Assembly (NCBI GenBank): GCA_028554755.1
Contig: JAPTOF010000005.1
Span: forward strand, 5,465,501-5,529,500
Direction: 5' to 3'
Source of the DNA: Cordia subcordata
Taxonomy: Eukaryota > Streptophyta > Magnoliopsida > Boraginales > Cordiaceae
Length of the DNA: 64,000 bases
The position numbers were made by a program, and so were the translations under genes. Under the pieces are notes generated by a model. The model worked only from the letters and a program-made list of their open reading frames with translations, did not search any database and was not told the DNA's origin. Each line of letters starts with the position of its first letter. Position 1 is the stretch's first letter. Shown here in pieces: positions 35,014-47,424 of this stretch.

Positions 35014-37431
35014 CTAATTTCCAACATTTATTTGTAATCGATATTCAGGAATAGCCATTATATGCTTAGCCCTTCTCACTACAACACCAAAATGTTCAGT
35101 CATGTCTAGATCTATAGGCATCATATCATATGGAAGCTTCCAATTAAAGCAATGAGCCAACTGTGCCACCACTAAGCGAACAATTGTGAGACCAAGATAC
35201 ATGCCAGGGCAGCTTCTCCTACTTGAACCAAATGGGATGAATTGAAAATCTCGTCCTCGAAGATCTATATTATTGTCTATAAATCTCTCAGGAATGAACT
35301 TCTCTGGATCCCTCCAAATATTGGGATCTTGCACAATTGCCCACATATTTATGATAATTCGTGATTTCTTTGGTATGTGGAATCCATCAATTATGCAATC
35401 TTCAATTGTCTCGTGAGGAAGAAGCAATGGTCCCACAGGATGAAGCCTGAGGGATTCTTTCACCACCATATCCAAATATTTCAAGCTATCCAAATCTGGC
35501 TCTTCGACCATCTTGTTAATTCCTACTACTTCATCTAGTTTTTCTTGGACTTTTTCCATTACTCGTGGGTGTTTTAGGAGTTCTGAAAAGGTCCACTCAA
35601 TTGCTGATGATGAGGTGTCTATTGCACCTACAAGCATGTCCTGCATAAAAATTGTGTAGTCAGTTGATTAAAGGTTATCGTCTTATTGGATCAAAGAACA
35701 TGATAATAACATGACTTGAATAAAGCTTGCATTATTCAAAAAATCAGGAACATTTTACTCTTTAGCAACGCAAGGCTTATAGTTGTTTTCATATATGCTT
35801 GTCTAAAGAAATGTAGTATAACACTCAGTTGCTTGATATGTTTTGACAAGAATATAACGATTCACTCTATAATTGAAATATGTTGGGAGCCATGTTTCTT
35901 CACCTGCATAATACAACAAATTATTTGATTGCTGTGAATAGCAATTCAATTTGATATAGTTGATGGTTGATGATGACATTCTCAGTCCAATTTAAATATG
36001 TGAAATGCTTATGTAATAAGCAACATCAAAAACAATTTAACGGAGCAAAAAAAAGTGCTAACATTGAGCCAAGTTAACTACACAATTTCTCCATCAAAAA
36101 AGAGTTGTTAAAGTAAGTGACAAGGTGTAAAATGTGAATCACCTAGAAAAAGAAAAGAAAAAAGATGAAACAATTTATTCTAAATCCTTATCTATATACT
36201 CCCCCTACTTCCAACACTTCATCAAAAGGCTCTAGTTAATAAAAAGAACAAAAAGAAAGCACAAGTAACTTGTTTAGATTGGCTTGCAAAAAATTAATAA
36301 ATTATATGTGTTCCGAAACTCGCTAATGCATTGTATGTTATAATGAATATTGTACCAAACCTTCAATTTTGAGGCCAATTTGCACAATTTTCATTATAAG
36401 AAAGATCTAAGTGTCAGGAACATTATTTTTTTTAATAATAAAGAAGATATTAGCTAGTTTTAAAATACACGGATTTTGACAATACATAAGAGTAAAATAT
36501 TTTGTTTTTTTTGAGAAAATTTTGATTTTCTTAAAGTCAATCTACACAGACGTTAAGAAAGTTTTTTTTTTTTTTTTTCACAAAAGAATATTCAAACCAA
36601 AGGGCCCTGTTTGTATGAACAGTGGATATTTTTGTATATACCAGCAAAATGGCTTTGATGTGGCGCCTGTCAATCTCAAATTCAGCCTGTCTAGATCTCA
36701 TAATGTCCAGCATAGTGTCAACGAAGTCCTTGGTTTGAGTAGGGTTTGTTGATTGTTCATGCTCATGAATGATTTTCTCCAAGATTTGGTGCAGCGAGAA
36801 CTTCCATAATCTCGTGGATCGTATCTCTAAATCCTCCTTGACCACCCAACTCTTCATCCGAGTATTTCTTGCCAAACAACATCCTGCAAGTCATATCAGC
36901 ATTTAGGGTAGAAACCTTAGCACTAACACCAACAACACTACCATCTTGGGCTGCTTGTTTGAGTGATTCAACCAACAGACTCAGCTCTTCCTTCCTCATA
37001 GCCTGAAATGAATTGATTTTCAGGTTACTAAGCAAGTGTAACGTGCACAGTTTACGCACGTTCCGCCAATAAGGACCGTATGGAGCAAAGACCATGTTCC
37101 TATGCTCGTAGGAGATGTGCTTAGAAGCTTCAAGGCGTGGTCTGCTCGCAAAAACAAGATCATGGGTCTTGAGGAATAGCTCTGCCGCCTGAGGAGATGA
37201 GACTACAATAACGGGTACAAATCCGAATCTCATGTACATGATGGGGCCATGTTTCTTGGCTAACTTTGCCAAATCTTGGTTGGGATTCTTTCCGAGCAGA
37301 TGGAGATGTCCCAAGACAGGAATCCCCTTTGGACCCGGAGGTAAACTCTTCTTCTTATGCTTGACGATAACTACTGCGGTGATTGCAAATACTGCTGCTG
37401 CTAGAGGTCCCCAAATCCAATCCATAGCCAT
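35014..37431 (-). pseudogene. Cytochrome P450 copy B (CYP736A/CYP71-like), 89-bp deletion
   Basis: Exons are 37431-36642 (790 nt) and 35640-35014 (208 codons plus TAG), separated by a 1001-bp GT-AG intron at the same codon as in copy A. It keeps the N-terminal anchor, PPGPKGIP, the I-helix [19 protein letters not shown] and PERF. Near 36780, after AAPNLG, it lacks 89 bp present in A (residues DYFPFIGAFDIQGL to about VFDVFL). TTGG lies at both breakpoints, and the frame is lost, giving a stop at 36763 after about 222 residues. Exon lengths agree exactly: 879 minus 89 is 790. In addition the heme loop reads [10 protein letters not shown], so the conserved Gly is Ser. It is otherwise close to copy A; relaxed constraint is likely. 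The first ATG gives MAMDWIWG. Confidence 0.88.
35641..36641 (-). other. Intron of P450 copy B
   Basis: The donor GTATAT follows codon CTG at 36642 and the acceptor TGCAG precedes GAC at 35640. It is about 100 bp longer than in copy A. The edges and the 3' part align with copy A's intron. Confidence 0.85.
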
Positions 37432-37648
37432 GGCGATGAATTTTACAGATATTATTGCCGTGTGTAATGGTCAGAATTAGGACAAAGGAAAAAAGGCCAA
37501 CCGACGGAACTTTTAACTAAGTTTGGCGTGCATTCATCGTTGATTCTTTCTTGAGGACTCCTCCTCCTATTTGTGCAGTTAGCTGATAAAACGTATATTT
37601 ATCTGTCTAAACAACTTTGGATGTGTCGATCAGTTGGTAAATTTTTAT

Positions 37649-38255
37649 TATCAAAATGTATTGGCAGTACTTCGGTTATTGCTGGGTTTTTTGACTTTCT
37701 GTTTTATTCGGTTTTTTGGTGAAATTTAAGATAGCCCTAAAGAAAACCATTTATTTATTGATTTATTTATTTTGATAGTATGATCTGTCAAAAAACTTCT
37801 TTGGCTCTGCTGATTTTGTAGTTTATAAATTCTCAGAAAAAGTATCTCCTCACATTTTTTTTATTATTTACAATTTATAAGTTCTAAATAAGTTTAACCA
37901 AACAGGCTGAAATACTTTTAGACTTGTAACTCTTTTGCTTTGATCTGCAGAGATTCGAAAGACTCCTTTATTCTTGGATTGCCGGCAAAGTTCAATCCCA
38001 AAGTTTTTACATAATTTGATTCTTTGCAGTGTAAAGTGTGTTTTGAAACAGTGTATGTTTTGCCGCCTGCTTAATTAAATTAGTAATTTTTTTTCAGTAT
38101 TCCCTTTTCATCTGCATATAGTTCTTTCAGCTGTGAAAAAACAGTTTATTCTTATTGTCATTTCAGCATATCCTATACAGAGACATTGATATTCACCATG
38201 GACCACATGGGGTTGGTCCAGACCTTTTTACCAAAAAATGAATTTGGGCAGAACA
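37649..38255. other. Unassigned sequence upstream of P450 B
   Basis: Beyond the duplicated promoter region there is no transposon signature or reading frame that I can support. Unlike copy A, no LTR lies here. Confidence 0.5.
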
Positions 38256-38951
38256 GGTCAAACAACTGGAAGTTGGTTAATTGAGATCAACACACATGGA
38301 TCGGTATAAATGTTTATTTATTGGAGGATGGAGCCTTCTTCTTGTTTTTCTATTGCTTAAAGGATTAAGGCCGACGTACATGACAACAATACCATGGTGG
38401 ATATGACAAGGTCCAATTCTAAGTTCAAATCATTTACTTTCTTTTTTTACCTTAAATATGAAAGAACGTGTCATATACGATTTTGATATTAAAAAAAAAA
38501 TTCCATTGATTTTTTAAATGCCGGTAAACTTACCAACCCAAACAAAATTAATAATGTAGCTAGACTAAATTGAAAATATTGAAATATTGAAGTGTATTAG
38601 GCTAAAAGTTTTTACAAATAAATTGAACTTAGTGTGTACAATAAGGTTTCAAAGTTTATAATTATTAGGCGTTAAAGTATAAATATCATTATGTGAGAAG
38701 TTGTAGTATTGAAAAAAGTATCAAGGATAAATTAGCTCATGAGTAGTACATAAGTCTTTCTACTCTTGTAAACGTCTATCTCATTAATATTTAACTCTTA
38801 AGCTCATCAGTTGTATAACTAGCATGTATAATAAGGAATGAGTAGATAGGTGCATGCATGTTATCTTTCATAATTGCCTGTATAAATAGGTTGTATTGGT
38901 CACTCAATGGCAATGCAATACAACAATTCATCTATGCGTCAAACTTTTGCA
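38256..38951 (+). repeat. copia-type LTR (same family as 8690), left composite copy
   Basis: An uninterrupted version of the LTR, used to define the insertions at 8947-13708. It has TATAAATAGG (about 38880-38890) as a likely TATA box and ends CTTTTGCA, followed by a primer-binding-like TGGTATAGAGA (38952-38962). The start near CAAACAACTGGAAG is approximate. Confidence 0.7.
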
Positions 38952-39419
38952 TGGTATAGAGAACCTTCACTGACTCTAGTGAGAAAATCTTCCCCCCTCC
39001 CCCCCCCCCCCCAATTGTTCATGTCTTAAACTGGTGAAACTACACTATTTACTTGAAAAAACTTCTCATAGCTTGCAAGTCCTTGACCACAACTTCGGTC
39101 ATGTCTTGTTCTTACGTTGAAGAGATTAAACTCTCCTGCTTGTTTCTATGCGGCAATTGGGTTCCCTTACGCAACCTTGCAAACGTGGGTTTTTTTTTGC
39201 CCTTTCCTCAAACTCGTTCGAGGGACTTGTATTGATATCCACCACGGACTTTCGAATTGTAGTAAGTTGGTGATATGTAACCCTTGGCTCACCAAAGTCT
39301 AGAGGAGATCAAATTGAATAAAATTAATGATTAAGATAATTTCCTGGTCACAAGATCTATACTATGAATAAAAATTTACGAAGAGCCCAAAATAATAGCT
39401 CTTTTTGAACTTACAATAA

Positions 39420-39610
39420 CGCTGTAAAGCTAATCACAATGAAATTGTTTAAGTCATAAAGTGAATTATCGAGACTGATGAAAAACCGATAGGCCATAAA
39501 GTGAATTACAACAAGAGTCATGAGAACCTGACTAAGTCATAAAATGAGTTACAGGGAGATTTATGAAAAACTAACTAGGCTATTAAGTGAATTACAACGA
39601 TTGCTATGAT
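39420..39610 (+). repeat. Tandem repeat of about 55-60 bp, roughly four units
   Basis: Each unit contains GTCATAAAGTGAATTACA (or AGGCCATAAAGTGAATTACA) and ATGAAAAACTGACTA variants. The same array is at 50635-50830 in the second composite copy. No coding function is seen. Confidence 0.75.
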
Positions 39611-40015
39611 GAAACTACCACTAAGCTACGACTAAGCTATGACTAAGATAGATTTGGAGTTAAGCTACGAAGAGCTAGATACATAAGATAGGATAAAAAT
39701 GTGGTTGTTTTGGAACCTCTTCATTCAGAGCTTCAAGCCGCTTTTAATCTTGTTTGCGCTTGAAATTTCTCAACAACTTAGCTTGATTCTGGAACCACAC
39801 TAGTTTGTCGGACTTGCTTTGATTATCTGCAGATTCTCTCCTCTAATCTCACTCAGCAGTTAGCACAACATGTGCTTATCTTGCCCTGGTCCTCTTGTAA
39901 AAATCACGCACATCGCATGTATTATTCTATCCTTTTAGGCCGTATAATGACCACTTTAGCTCCTTAGGCCTCATATTCACCCTTTTGCCTTAGTTTCCTT
40001 TCCCCACTCAAACTT

Positions 40016-40017
<2 letters not shown>

Positions 40018-40046
<29 letters not shown>

Positions 40047-40047
40047 G
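40018..40047. repeat. (CT)n microsatellite
   Basis: A pure CT run that is nearly absent at the corresponding place in the second copy (about 51240). Confidence 0.95.
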
Positions 40048-40279
40048 ACCTATAGGCCCTTGGATTGCAATTTTCAGGAAGCTATTCAAATAATGTGACG
40101 GAGTTTGGACTGCTTATGCACATAATAGGAAACATGCTTCACACACTTTCTTAATGCGATTAGCTTTCAAGCCTCTTTGGATTCTATAAGCTACTTCCGT
40201 CTTTGGTCTCTTCTTGCATTTAATGCATGCCATAGTCTATAGCCCATGAAGGCTGTACACGCATATGTATGTGTCCCAC

Positions 40280-41653
40280 TGATGGGCTTTGAAACCACCA
40301 AAAATAAGTTTGAATTTCTTACCTCGCAAATTTAATTTGAGTACGTGGTGAGAAAGGGTCAAGTGAACAAGGATTGAGGGATTTTGACTATGCTAATTAT
40401 ATCAAGTAGAGTAATCAAATAGGCCGCAATCAAAAAGGGGGATTTTTAAGGCAAAAAATAAATTTAACACAAAATTGTCCAGCCACTCAACCCTTAACCA
40501 TGGGCACGCAACTGGGCAGTAAATTAAAAAAAATGTGATGCTATCTAGACCTAAATAAATGCTAGAAAATCAATATTAAACGAGAAATCAGTGGGGAATT
40601 AAGCCTAACCTTAGGTTTAATTTTAGTTTTGGTCAATAAATCCAAGCCTGCATGCAAAGAAAACTTCCACATGTTTTGATGAATCAGTTATGGTCATCGT
40701 CAGCATTGCCCAACAACTTCATCTTTCCTTACAGTGTTGATAATAGTTTAAACCTTCTACGACTTTTCCCGCTATTGCCTTACCTATTAGACGGTCTAAC
40801 CCCTGGAGATGCTCGAAGGGTCTATCTAATGGCAACACTAGGTTCTAAAAAGACTTGATTCTAAAAGTCAATTCTCTCACGGCAATTGTTCAATTAGATT
40901 ATGTATTTACACAAGAAACCTGGTTGCCACTATTCTTAATTAATTAAATCAATCTGTTTGTCTATCTATCATCAATCAAGCCCTAATTAAACAATCATAA
41001 GACAATATTAATTCTTAAAATAGTAAGCACATAAATATCAAAATAATAGTGAAAGCAGAAAAATAATTAGATCTTACGAAATTGAAGAACCAAAATCTGG
41101 ATTAACCCTTGGCTAGAAAGAAGTTGAGAACTCCATAGACATAAAGTAGGCGCCAAAGAAAAGACCTGCAAGAAAAAATATTTTATGAATAAAAGTCTGG
41201 ATGTCCTCTATGGAACATATGTAGGAATATATATAGTAGAAATTCCTAACTAGAGCCCTATCGGATAAGGAAACTCTTTAAAAGCTAAGTGAAATAAAAA
41301 GCTAAAAATCCTTAATTACAATTCTTGATGAAATAAAAGTCTTTTAGAATTAATCTCATTTCTTTCCAAAATATGACAAGTCTTCAATGCAAATCTTGTC
41401 CAAAAGTGCTAAAAAATATCTCCAAGCCTCGGTCAAAGCTTAGTCAATCCCGCATAGACTTCGCATGGTATTTTCCAAGGCAGCAGAATCAAATTCACAT
41501 CCAGAAGGCCTTTGAATCCATATATAATGCTTTTTGCTCCTTTTTCCAAGCATAAACATGCAAAAAAAACATAAAAAGCACTAATTAGAAAGCATCTAAT
41601 TCTAGAATTAAGCGCAAATAACTTTGGATTCAATGATTATTTCAGACTTATCA
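40280..41653 (-). repeat. Athila-like 3' LTR, left composite copy
   Basis: On the minus strand it starts TGATAAGTCTGAAAT (41653) and ends in AAGCCCATCA (40280). It aligns along its length with 51495-52847 and 62378-63782. A polypurine-like AGTGTGGTGGAATT lies directly upstream at 41654-41667. CCCAC precedes it on the plus strand (40275-40279). Confidence 0.85.
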
Positions 41654-44395
41654 AATTCCACCACACTTAAAACATGCGTGCCCTCACGCATGAAAACAGT
41701 TAAGAACATAGAGTACACATGCTGGATTGACAAAAAGTGATGTTTGTCAAGTTAGATGCTAGTTTTTCAAAACCAAGGAATAAACCTTTTCAAGAAGCAA
41801 TGCAACACTTTCAAGCACAAAAACAATGTAACTATTATTCTCTTTTCAAACCAAACTTCGAGTAGTTTATTTCCTGAAAACACACATTGCCCAACGCATT
41901 TAAGACCTGCAGCATCAAGATTTAACTTCATAATTCAACTTCAACAAACTAGAGATTTCAACAATCCACCCAACTTCAATTCTTTTCATCATTCAACACA
42001 AGAATAATTCTATTTAGAACCTCATTCTCAATACAAGTTATTCAACCACAATTAGCTCAAGTATGCTGCATCAACAAACAATCCAAAATACTTCCTAAAT
42101 ACATAAACCAAGCCACTTTCTTTTATTGTTATAACTTCAACTTTTCAATGCAAGAAAACCTTCAACTTTAAAAACTTTTGTAGTACTTCAAACAAGAAGA
42201 CTTGACTTAACCAAAAGTTTTCAAAAACCCAACTTCTACGCAAAAGTCCCCCCAAAACAAATATTTTTCAACAAGGAAACACAGCCATAGTTAGGTTTTA
42301 CTAAAAAGATTTCCACCAGAAAATTTCTGCTAAGCTTCAAAACAACCCAACCTCCTCACAAAGCAAACATAGGCATACAAACCTTCAAAAGACCTTCCAC
42401 CACAATTTAAAGAAACATGAGAGGGAAAACAATGGTGAGCTAGTTTCTAGCAAGACAAAACAAGTACCACCTCACGTATAAGTTACCTTGATAGCACCCA
42501 AACACTATGTAAATGAACCTTACACCAGATAAAGCACACACAAAAGATTATAGCCAACTGTGATTATACCAATGCATAGAAGTGAAACCAAAAGCACTTG
42601 CCTTGATGTGCAATTTTCCTCAAGGAAAACTGGTTTGTGGCTAGCCCAACTACCAAAAAGCCGGATCACTTCAACTGCTTTCATTCACTTTCATACATAA
42701 CTTTCATATTGCCTAGAATGTCACTCAACCTTTTTACGTGATGACAAATATTTGTGATAAATGCCCCCAATTACTTAGTTGGTGACAATTCTAAGTGGCT
42801 TTTAGCTCTACTCATAGTCCTCTCTTTTTTTCTTAGAAGACCAACAGAGTAAGAAGGCGCTTATTTAATTTAATTTTATTTATGTGCCTTATTTTCACAA
42901 TTTAATCAACAAGAAGGCGCTTATTTAATTCAATTTTATTTATGCGCTTATTTTCACAATTTAATCAACAACTTAGCGCATTTTGTAGGAGTGACCTCAA
43001 CCTCGACATAACATTCCTAGACATACACTTTTTTACAATTTTACCACAAAAATAAATTAAAGCAAGTACCTCTCAAACTTAAACTAAGCATTGGCCTCCA
43101 ATTTAAGCATATGCACACTTTTAAGTCCTAGTTTAAGATTAAGCAAGGTTCAAGCACAGTGTATTCAAAGTAACTATCAAGGAACTAAATACAATGGAGA
43201 TGGATTTACCACATGTAACAACTTACCATTGCAACCAAACAAGTTTCCCGAGTATGGGGACTAGACTTTTTCCAAGAGGGATGTCAAGTTCACAAAGAAG
43301 AAAGTTGAGTAAAAAAAAAAGCGACATGATAAAAGATTTTTTAACAACTTATTAGTTTGACTCTTAGAAACTCAAAGAAACATGAAACCAAAGACATTAA
43401 AGGACTCTAAAAGAAACATTTTTACAAAACACTTAACCAAAACTTTTTTGTCATTTTTTTGGTTTTTCTCCTTTTTTTTTGTCATTCATGAAGATTCAAA
43501 AAGACTCAGGAAATGCTAGATAAAACACATAAAGAAAAGACTCAAAATAAAGGACTAAAACAAAGCATTCATCCCCCACACTTATCACACACATTGTCTT
43601 CCATGTGTAAAGAAAAGAAAGCAATAAAATAAAAGAAAGATAAAACAGAACTAAGAAGAAAAGGACAAGCAAAAGGACTTCCATTAAGAGAGCTGTGGGA
43701 CGTGGTGGAATTGGTTATCATTCATCTGAAGTGGGCCATGGTACTTAACGAGATTCATTAATTTTTGTTAGCTTTGAACTACATAAACAAAGAAAACACA
43801 CCTTCCTCCCCTTTTATATTAAATTCGATCATGCAATCAAATCAATTCTCATCTCAAAATTGTTTGGAAGCTATGCAAGTATTCATCAACTACTTTTTTT
43901 CATCTAACCCCAATGATTTATAGGCCAAAGTAACACCTAAATTTTTTGAAACAAATCTGCCAGGGGTGTTAAAAATATATTTGTCATGATAAACTTGCCT
44001 AATTTTGCATAAAACTTCCACAAAAATTCATAGTCAAAATATATAATGCCCAAGTAAGAAATCCAACCAAAGTCACAAGCTCTAGCAACCACATTCTTGA
44101 AGCACAAAATTTCCCAAATCACAATATGTAAAATTTTTCATGAATGTATGGGTCGCCAAATACATCTTTTGTAGCACCAAATCTAAAAACCAATTGGAAT
44201 AGTTTGCAAAAATTAGAATCCTTGAGCATGCGAGGTTGGGTACCTTGAGCTCGGGACCTAAGGTGTGAAGGAGCGAATTGCAAAGACTTTGGGGGACTGT
44301 GGAGCGTCTAGGCTGCACGTCGTCACCTTTGGTCAGCCGCTAGTGGCCGTTGTTTCGCCATGGCAGGTTGTGGTAGGGTGTCGTTTGGGATGGAG
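41654..44395 (-). mobile_element. Athila-like internal 3' region without coding domains, left copy
   Basis: A long non-coding stretch adjoining the 3' LTR. It matches 52848-54618 and 58016-58940 of the right copy in order. It contains a polypurine tract next to the LTR and a short direct duplication (GAAGGCGCTTATTTAATT at about 42855 and 42912). No env-like or pol reading frame can be supported. Homology to the right copy fades at about 44395, the apparent duplication endpoint. Confidence 0.75.
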
Positions 44396-46569
44396 GGGTC
44401 GAGTATGGACATTTTTGGTATGGGAGGGATCAATTATTATGGTTTTAACTAAACACAAGAAAAAAAATAAGGATCTCATCAACATTCCACCTTAAATTTC
44501 ATTCTGTCTTGAATGACTATTCCTTTTCAAACCATTTCATCATACCAAATGAGTCATTATAAGAGAAATAAAAAAAAGCTAAAAATATATTCTGTATAAT
44601 ACTAGATAAAAGATGCCTAATATCTTGGAGGCTAATGAGAATATGTAGAAAACCTAGGAATTCCTTCTAGTAAGGAAACTTTTTAATGCTAATTTGAAGA
44701 GAGGAAAATATTCCAAAAAGATAATCTTTGGCAAATAACCAACCAAAAAATTGTTTCTTGCCTTTTAGGACTCAATACATATCAAAAGGCATTAGTTTCT
44801 TCACAAGAAACTTGTTAAATATCTTCCAGACTCCAACTGATTTTGGTTTTTAGCATAGCTCTGATGGTGTGGGCACGGCTAAGGTGGCCGTCTTCAGAAA
44901 TAATTTCTTTTCCGTCCAAATGACCCCCAAATTAATTACTTTAGCTTCCTTCTTCCTTTTTAAGCCTAATAACATCAAAACACACGAAATACCTCAATTA
45001 GAAAGCATCCATTCCAAATTTAAACACAAAAACATCCTGAATTTATGGCATAATATAAACTTATCAATGCTTAATCCCAAATAGGTCCTTCAACTTTTTA
45101 TAATCCTTTATGAGATATTTCTATTTAAGACCATCAGGAAAATTTAACAGCCAATGCATTAACTTTGTTAAAAACCAACAATACCTTCGCTTTGATGGTC
45201 AAATTTGTAATAGCGCATAACATTTATATTTAAGACTTCACTAGACACCTTTTGCCTATTTATTGCTATTTCTTTTCCCAACATTCTCAAACTAATTTTT
45301 TTTTCCCAATATTTGTTTGTATCCAACTTTATCCAAACACCATTTATTGCCACATCTAAAAACAAGATCACAATTGATGGTAAAATGAAAAGCATTATGA
45401 ATTAAAATAAGAAATATAAGTTTAGTAATTTATTAATTAATGCCAATAATTACATTTTTGAGATTTTATGCACGCTACCATTAATAAATTTATATATTAT
45501 TAAGACTATTGTCTCACTATAAGATTATATATGCTCCAACATGGTCATTTTACAAATTTATCCCAAGTCATAAGCCATCCACATAATCATTAACAATACC
45601 ATCAAATATTATGATCTCATTTAATTTTAGAAAACAAACTTGTGTAGATTAGTTGTGCAAAAAATCTATTTAATTAACGATACAGATCATAGCCTTAATG
45701 AGGAAGGAATCTCAGTTCCTAAGTGTGAAAATTGCTAAACTTATTAGTATTTACAAATTTATTAACAATAATATCCATCAAATCTCATAAGGTAATTATT
45801 TAGAATTAATTAATAAATTAATGAACTTATATTGCTTATTTTAATTTTATAATGCTTTTCATTTTATTGTCAATTAGTAATTTTGTGTTAAATGTAACAA
45901 TAAATGATATTTAGATGAAATTAAATACAAACAGACAATGAAAAAAATTGATGAGAAAATATACTTGAGGGACCTGTGTGTCTTTCTCCTACTATTATAT
46001 AAAGACTAGCAAAAGAGTCGGGTCGCCTAGGTTGACGTAACCTGTTTAGGCAGGTTGGATCAGGTCAGGTCATGTTTTGGCAGATTGGCAAAGTGCAAGC
46101 ACATACACTACCCTTGGTGGGTTGGGAGGTTGGCGGGTCAAATTGTGAGTCAGCAAGTTGGTAGGGTTAGGCGGTTGACCCTCCATATTTTACAAAATAA
46201 AAAAAATAGAAGTATGCATTTTTAAAAAAAATACTTATAAAATCATATATGTAAACTCTTAGATCATAAAATAGGGTCGTAATCAATCACAAAAATAATA
46301 ATTAGATTAGTAGTCTATATGATTTTTCAAAAGTAAAGGCGGGTTAATGCGGGTTAAGTGGATTAAATGAGTTAGCGAGTTAGACGGATCATTTTGGTGG
46401 ATTGGTAGGTCACCCTCGAGTCAACCCAACTCCACTCGTAAGTTTGGCAGGTTAGGTCAGGTTGACCGATTTGTCTGGCAACAACTCACATATCTCAACT
46501 TGTTTTGTTCACTCTAATTATATAACATAAGCCAAAAAGTTAGTTTTGCTAATTTGAATCACTTTACAT
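44396..46569. other. Unassigned region with a GT-rich patch
   Basis: No gene is supported. 45990-46490 is unusually G-rich on the plus strand for this window, with repeated GG(T/C)AGGTTG, GCGGGTCA and GGTTGACC words, perhaps a decayed satellite or MITE. The remainder is AT-rich. Confidence 0.45.
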
Positions 46570-47140
46570 AGTGTTTGGAAGCACTTGTAGTATGAAATTT
46601 ATTTCATTTACAAAAGAAATGAAATGAATTCCATAAGGATTTTGTATTTCCAAATGAATTCTCTTGTTTGGACTTGCAAAATAGTTTTAAGTCAATTATA
46701 TTATTTATAAATCTAAATTGTGTTTGGAATATATGCGGGATTGAAATTAATATTTATATTTTACTTAAGTAGTCATTTGTTATAATATTTTTGTTATTAT
46801 AATTTTCATGAAACAAAGGGAAAGAAATAATGTTATAAGAGAACTACCAAAGACAATGGCAAACAACGAAGAATGTAGCTTACACGTAATAGTATAATAT
46901 TATTAAATAATTATAGGAATATTTTTGTCTGTATAAAATTTTTTGTAGATTTACTTTCTGTGGAATTACAAATTCCACATTTTGAATTAAAATCTAACTA
47001 AAATTTGAACAAATCCAAAATTTACAATTTTATAGTTCTAAATAAATTACTTATTAAAAAAAAGTATTAACAAACATGAAACAATTGAATTTACAAAACA
47101 ATTTCACAAAATTTTATGATATTCATTTGTTCCAAACACT
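46570..47140. mobile_element. hAT-like MITE
   Basis: Perfect 11-bp terminal inverted repeats AGTGTTTGGAA and TTCCAAACACT bound a 571-bp AT-rich element, with further inverted similarity inside (CAAATGAATTC and ATGAATTCC words). The 8-bp flanks do not match, so the boundaries or target duplication have decayed. Confidence 0.6.
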
Positions 47141-47424
47141 GTTAATTTACTTAAGCTATCTCTAACAGCTTACCCAAACATCAAGAAACCCCATATTTAG
47201 GGGAGTGGTTGGTGCTAATGTGCTCCAAAACTCCCCCATCTCATCCCCAAAATTTTAGGTGTTTTCTAAATGGAAAAAAAAAAAAAACACCCATATATAG
47301 AAGTTCTTTTTATCTCCAAAACCAACACCCAAACTCACCCCTTAGATTTGCAAACTAAAGAAATATGAAATAGCTCCAATGGTAACTGAGATGAAAAGAG
47401 CAATGGAAATATTATTAGAACGGT
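47141..47424. other. Unassigned spacer
   Basis: It has some inverted word similarity (CTCTAACAGCTTACCC near the left, TAGCTCCAATGGTAAC near the right) that could be another small element; not resolved. Confidence 0.4.

Larger units (their letters stand above)
31265..37648. repeat. Segmental duplication, copy B, with inverted distal arm
   Basis: 32160-32540 and 34893-37648 match copy A in direct orientation. 31265-31620 matches 19849-20210 in inverted orientation. 31621-32160 has no counterpart that I see in A, and 32560-34895 is an insertion absent from A. Confidence 0.82.
38952..40279 (+). other. Leader and internal sequence after the copia-type LTR, no gag
   Basis: It starts with the leader shared with 14628-14670 (GAGAAAATCT, C-run, GGTGAAAC), then diverges from gag-bearing copies into sequence without a recognisable product. 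That sequence includes a tandem repeat (39420-39610) and a (CT)n run (40018-40047). The whole block is repeated at 50170-51494. Confidence 0.55.

Noticed and set aside
38997..39014. C-run as an i-motif or G-quadruplex regulatory site
   Set aside because: The corresponding run in the other copies varies freely in length and composition, so it looks like slippage in a leader.
45168..45395. 75-residue minus-strand frame
   Set aside because: AT-rich, no known motif, no second line of evidence.
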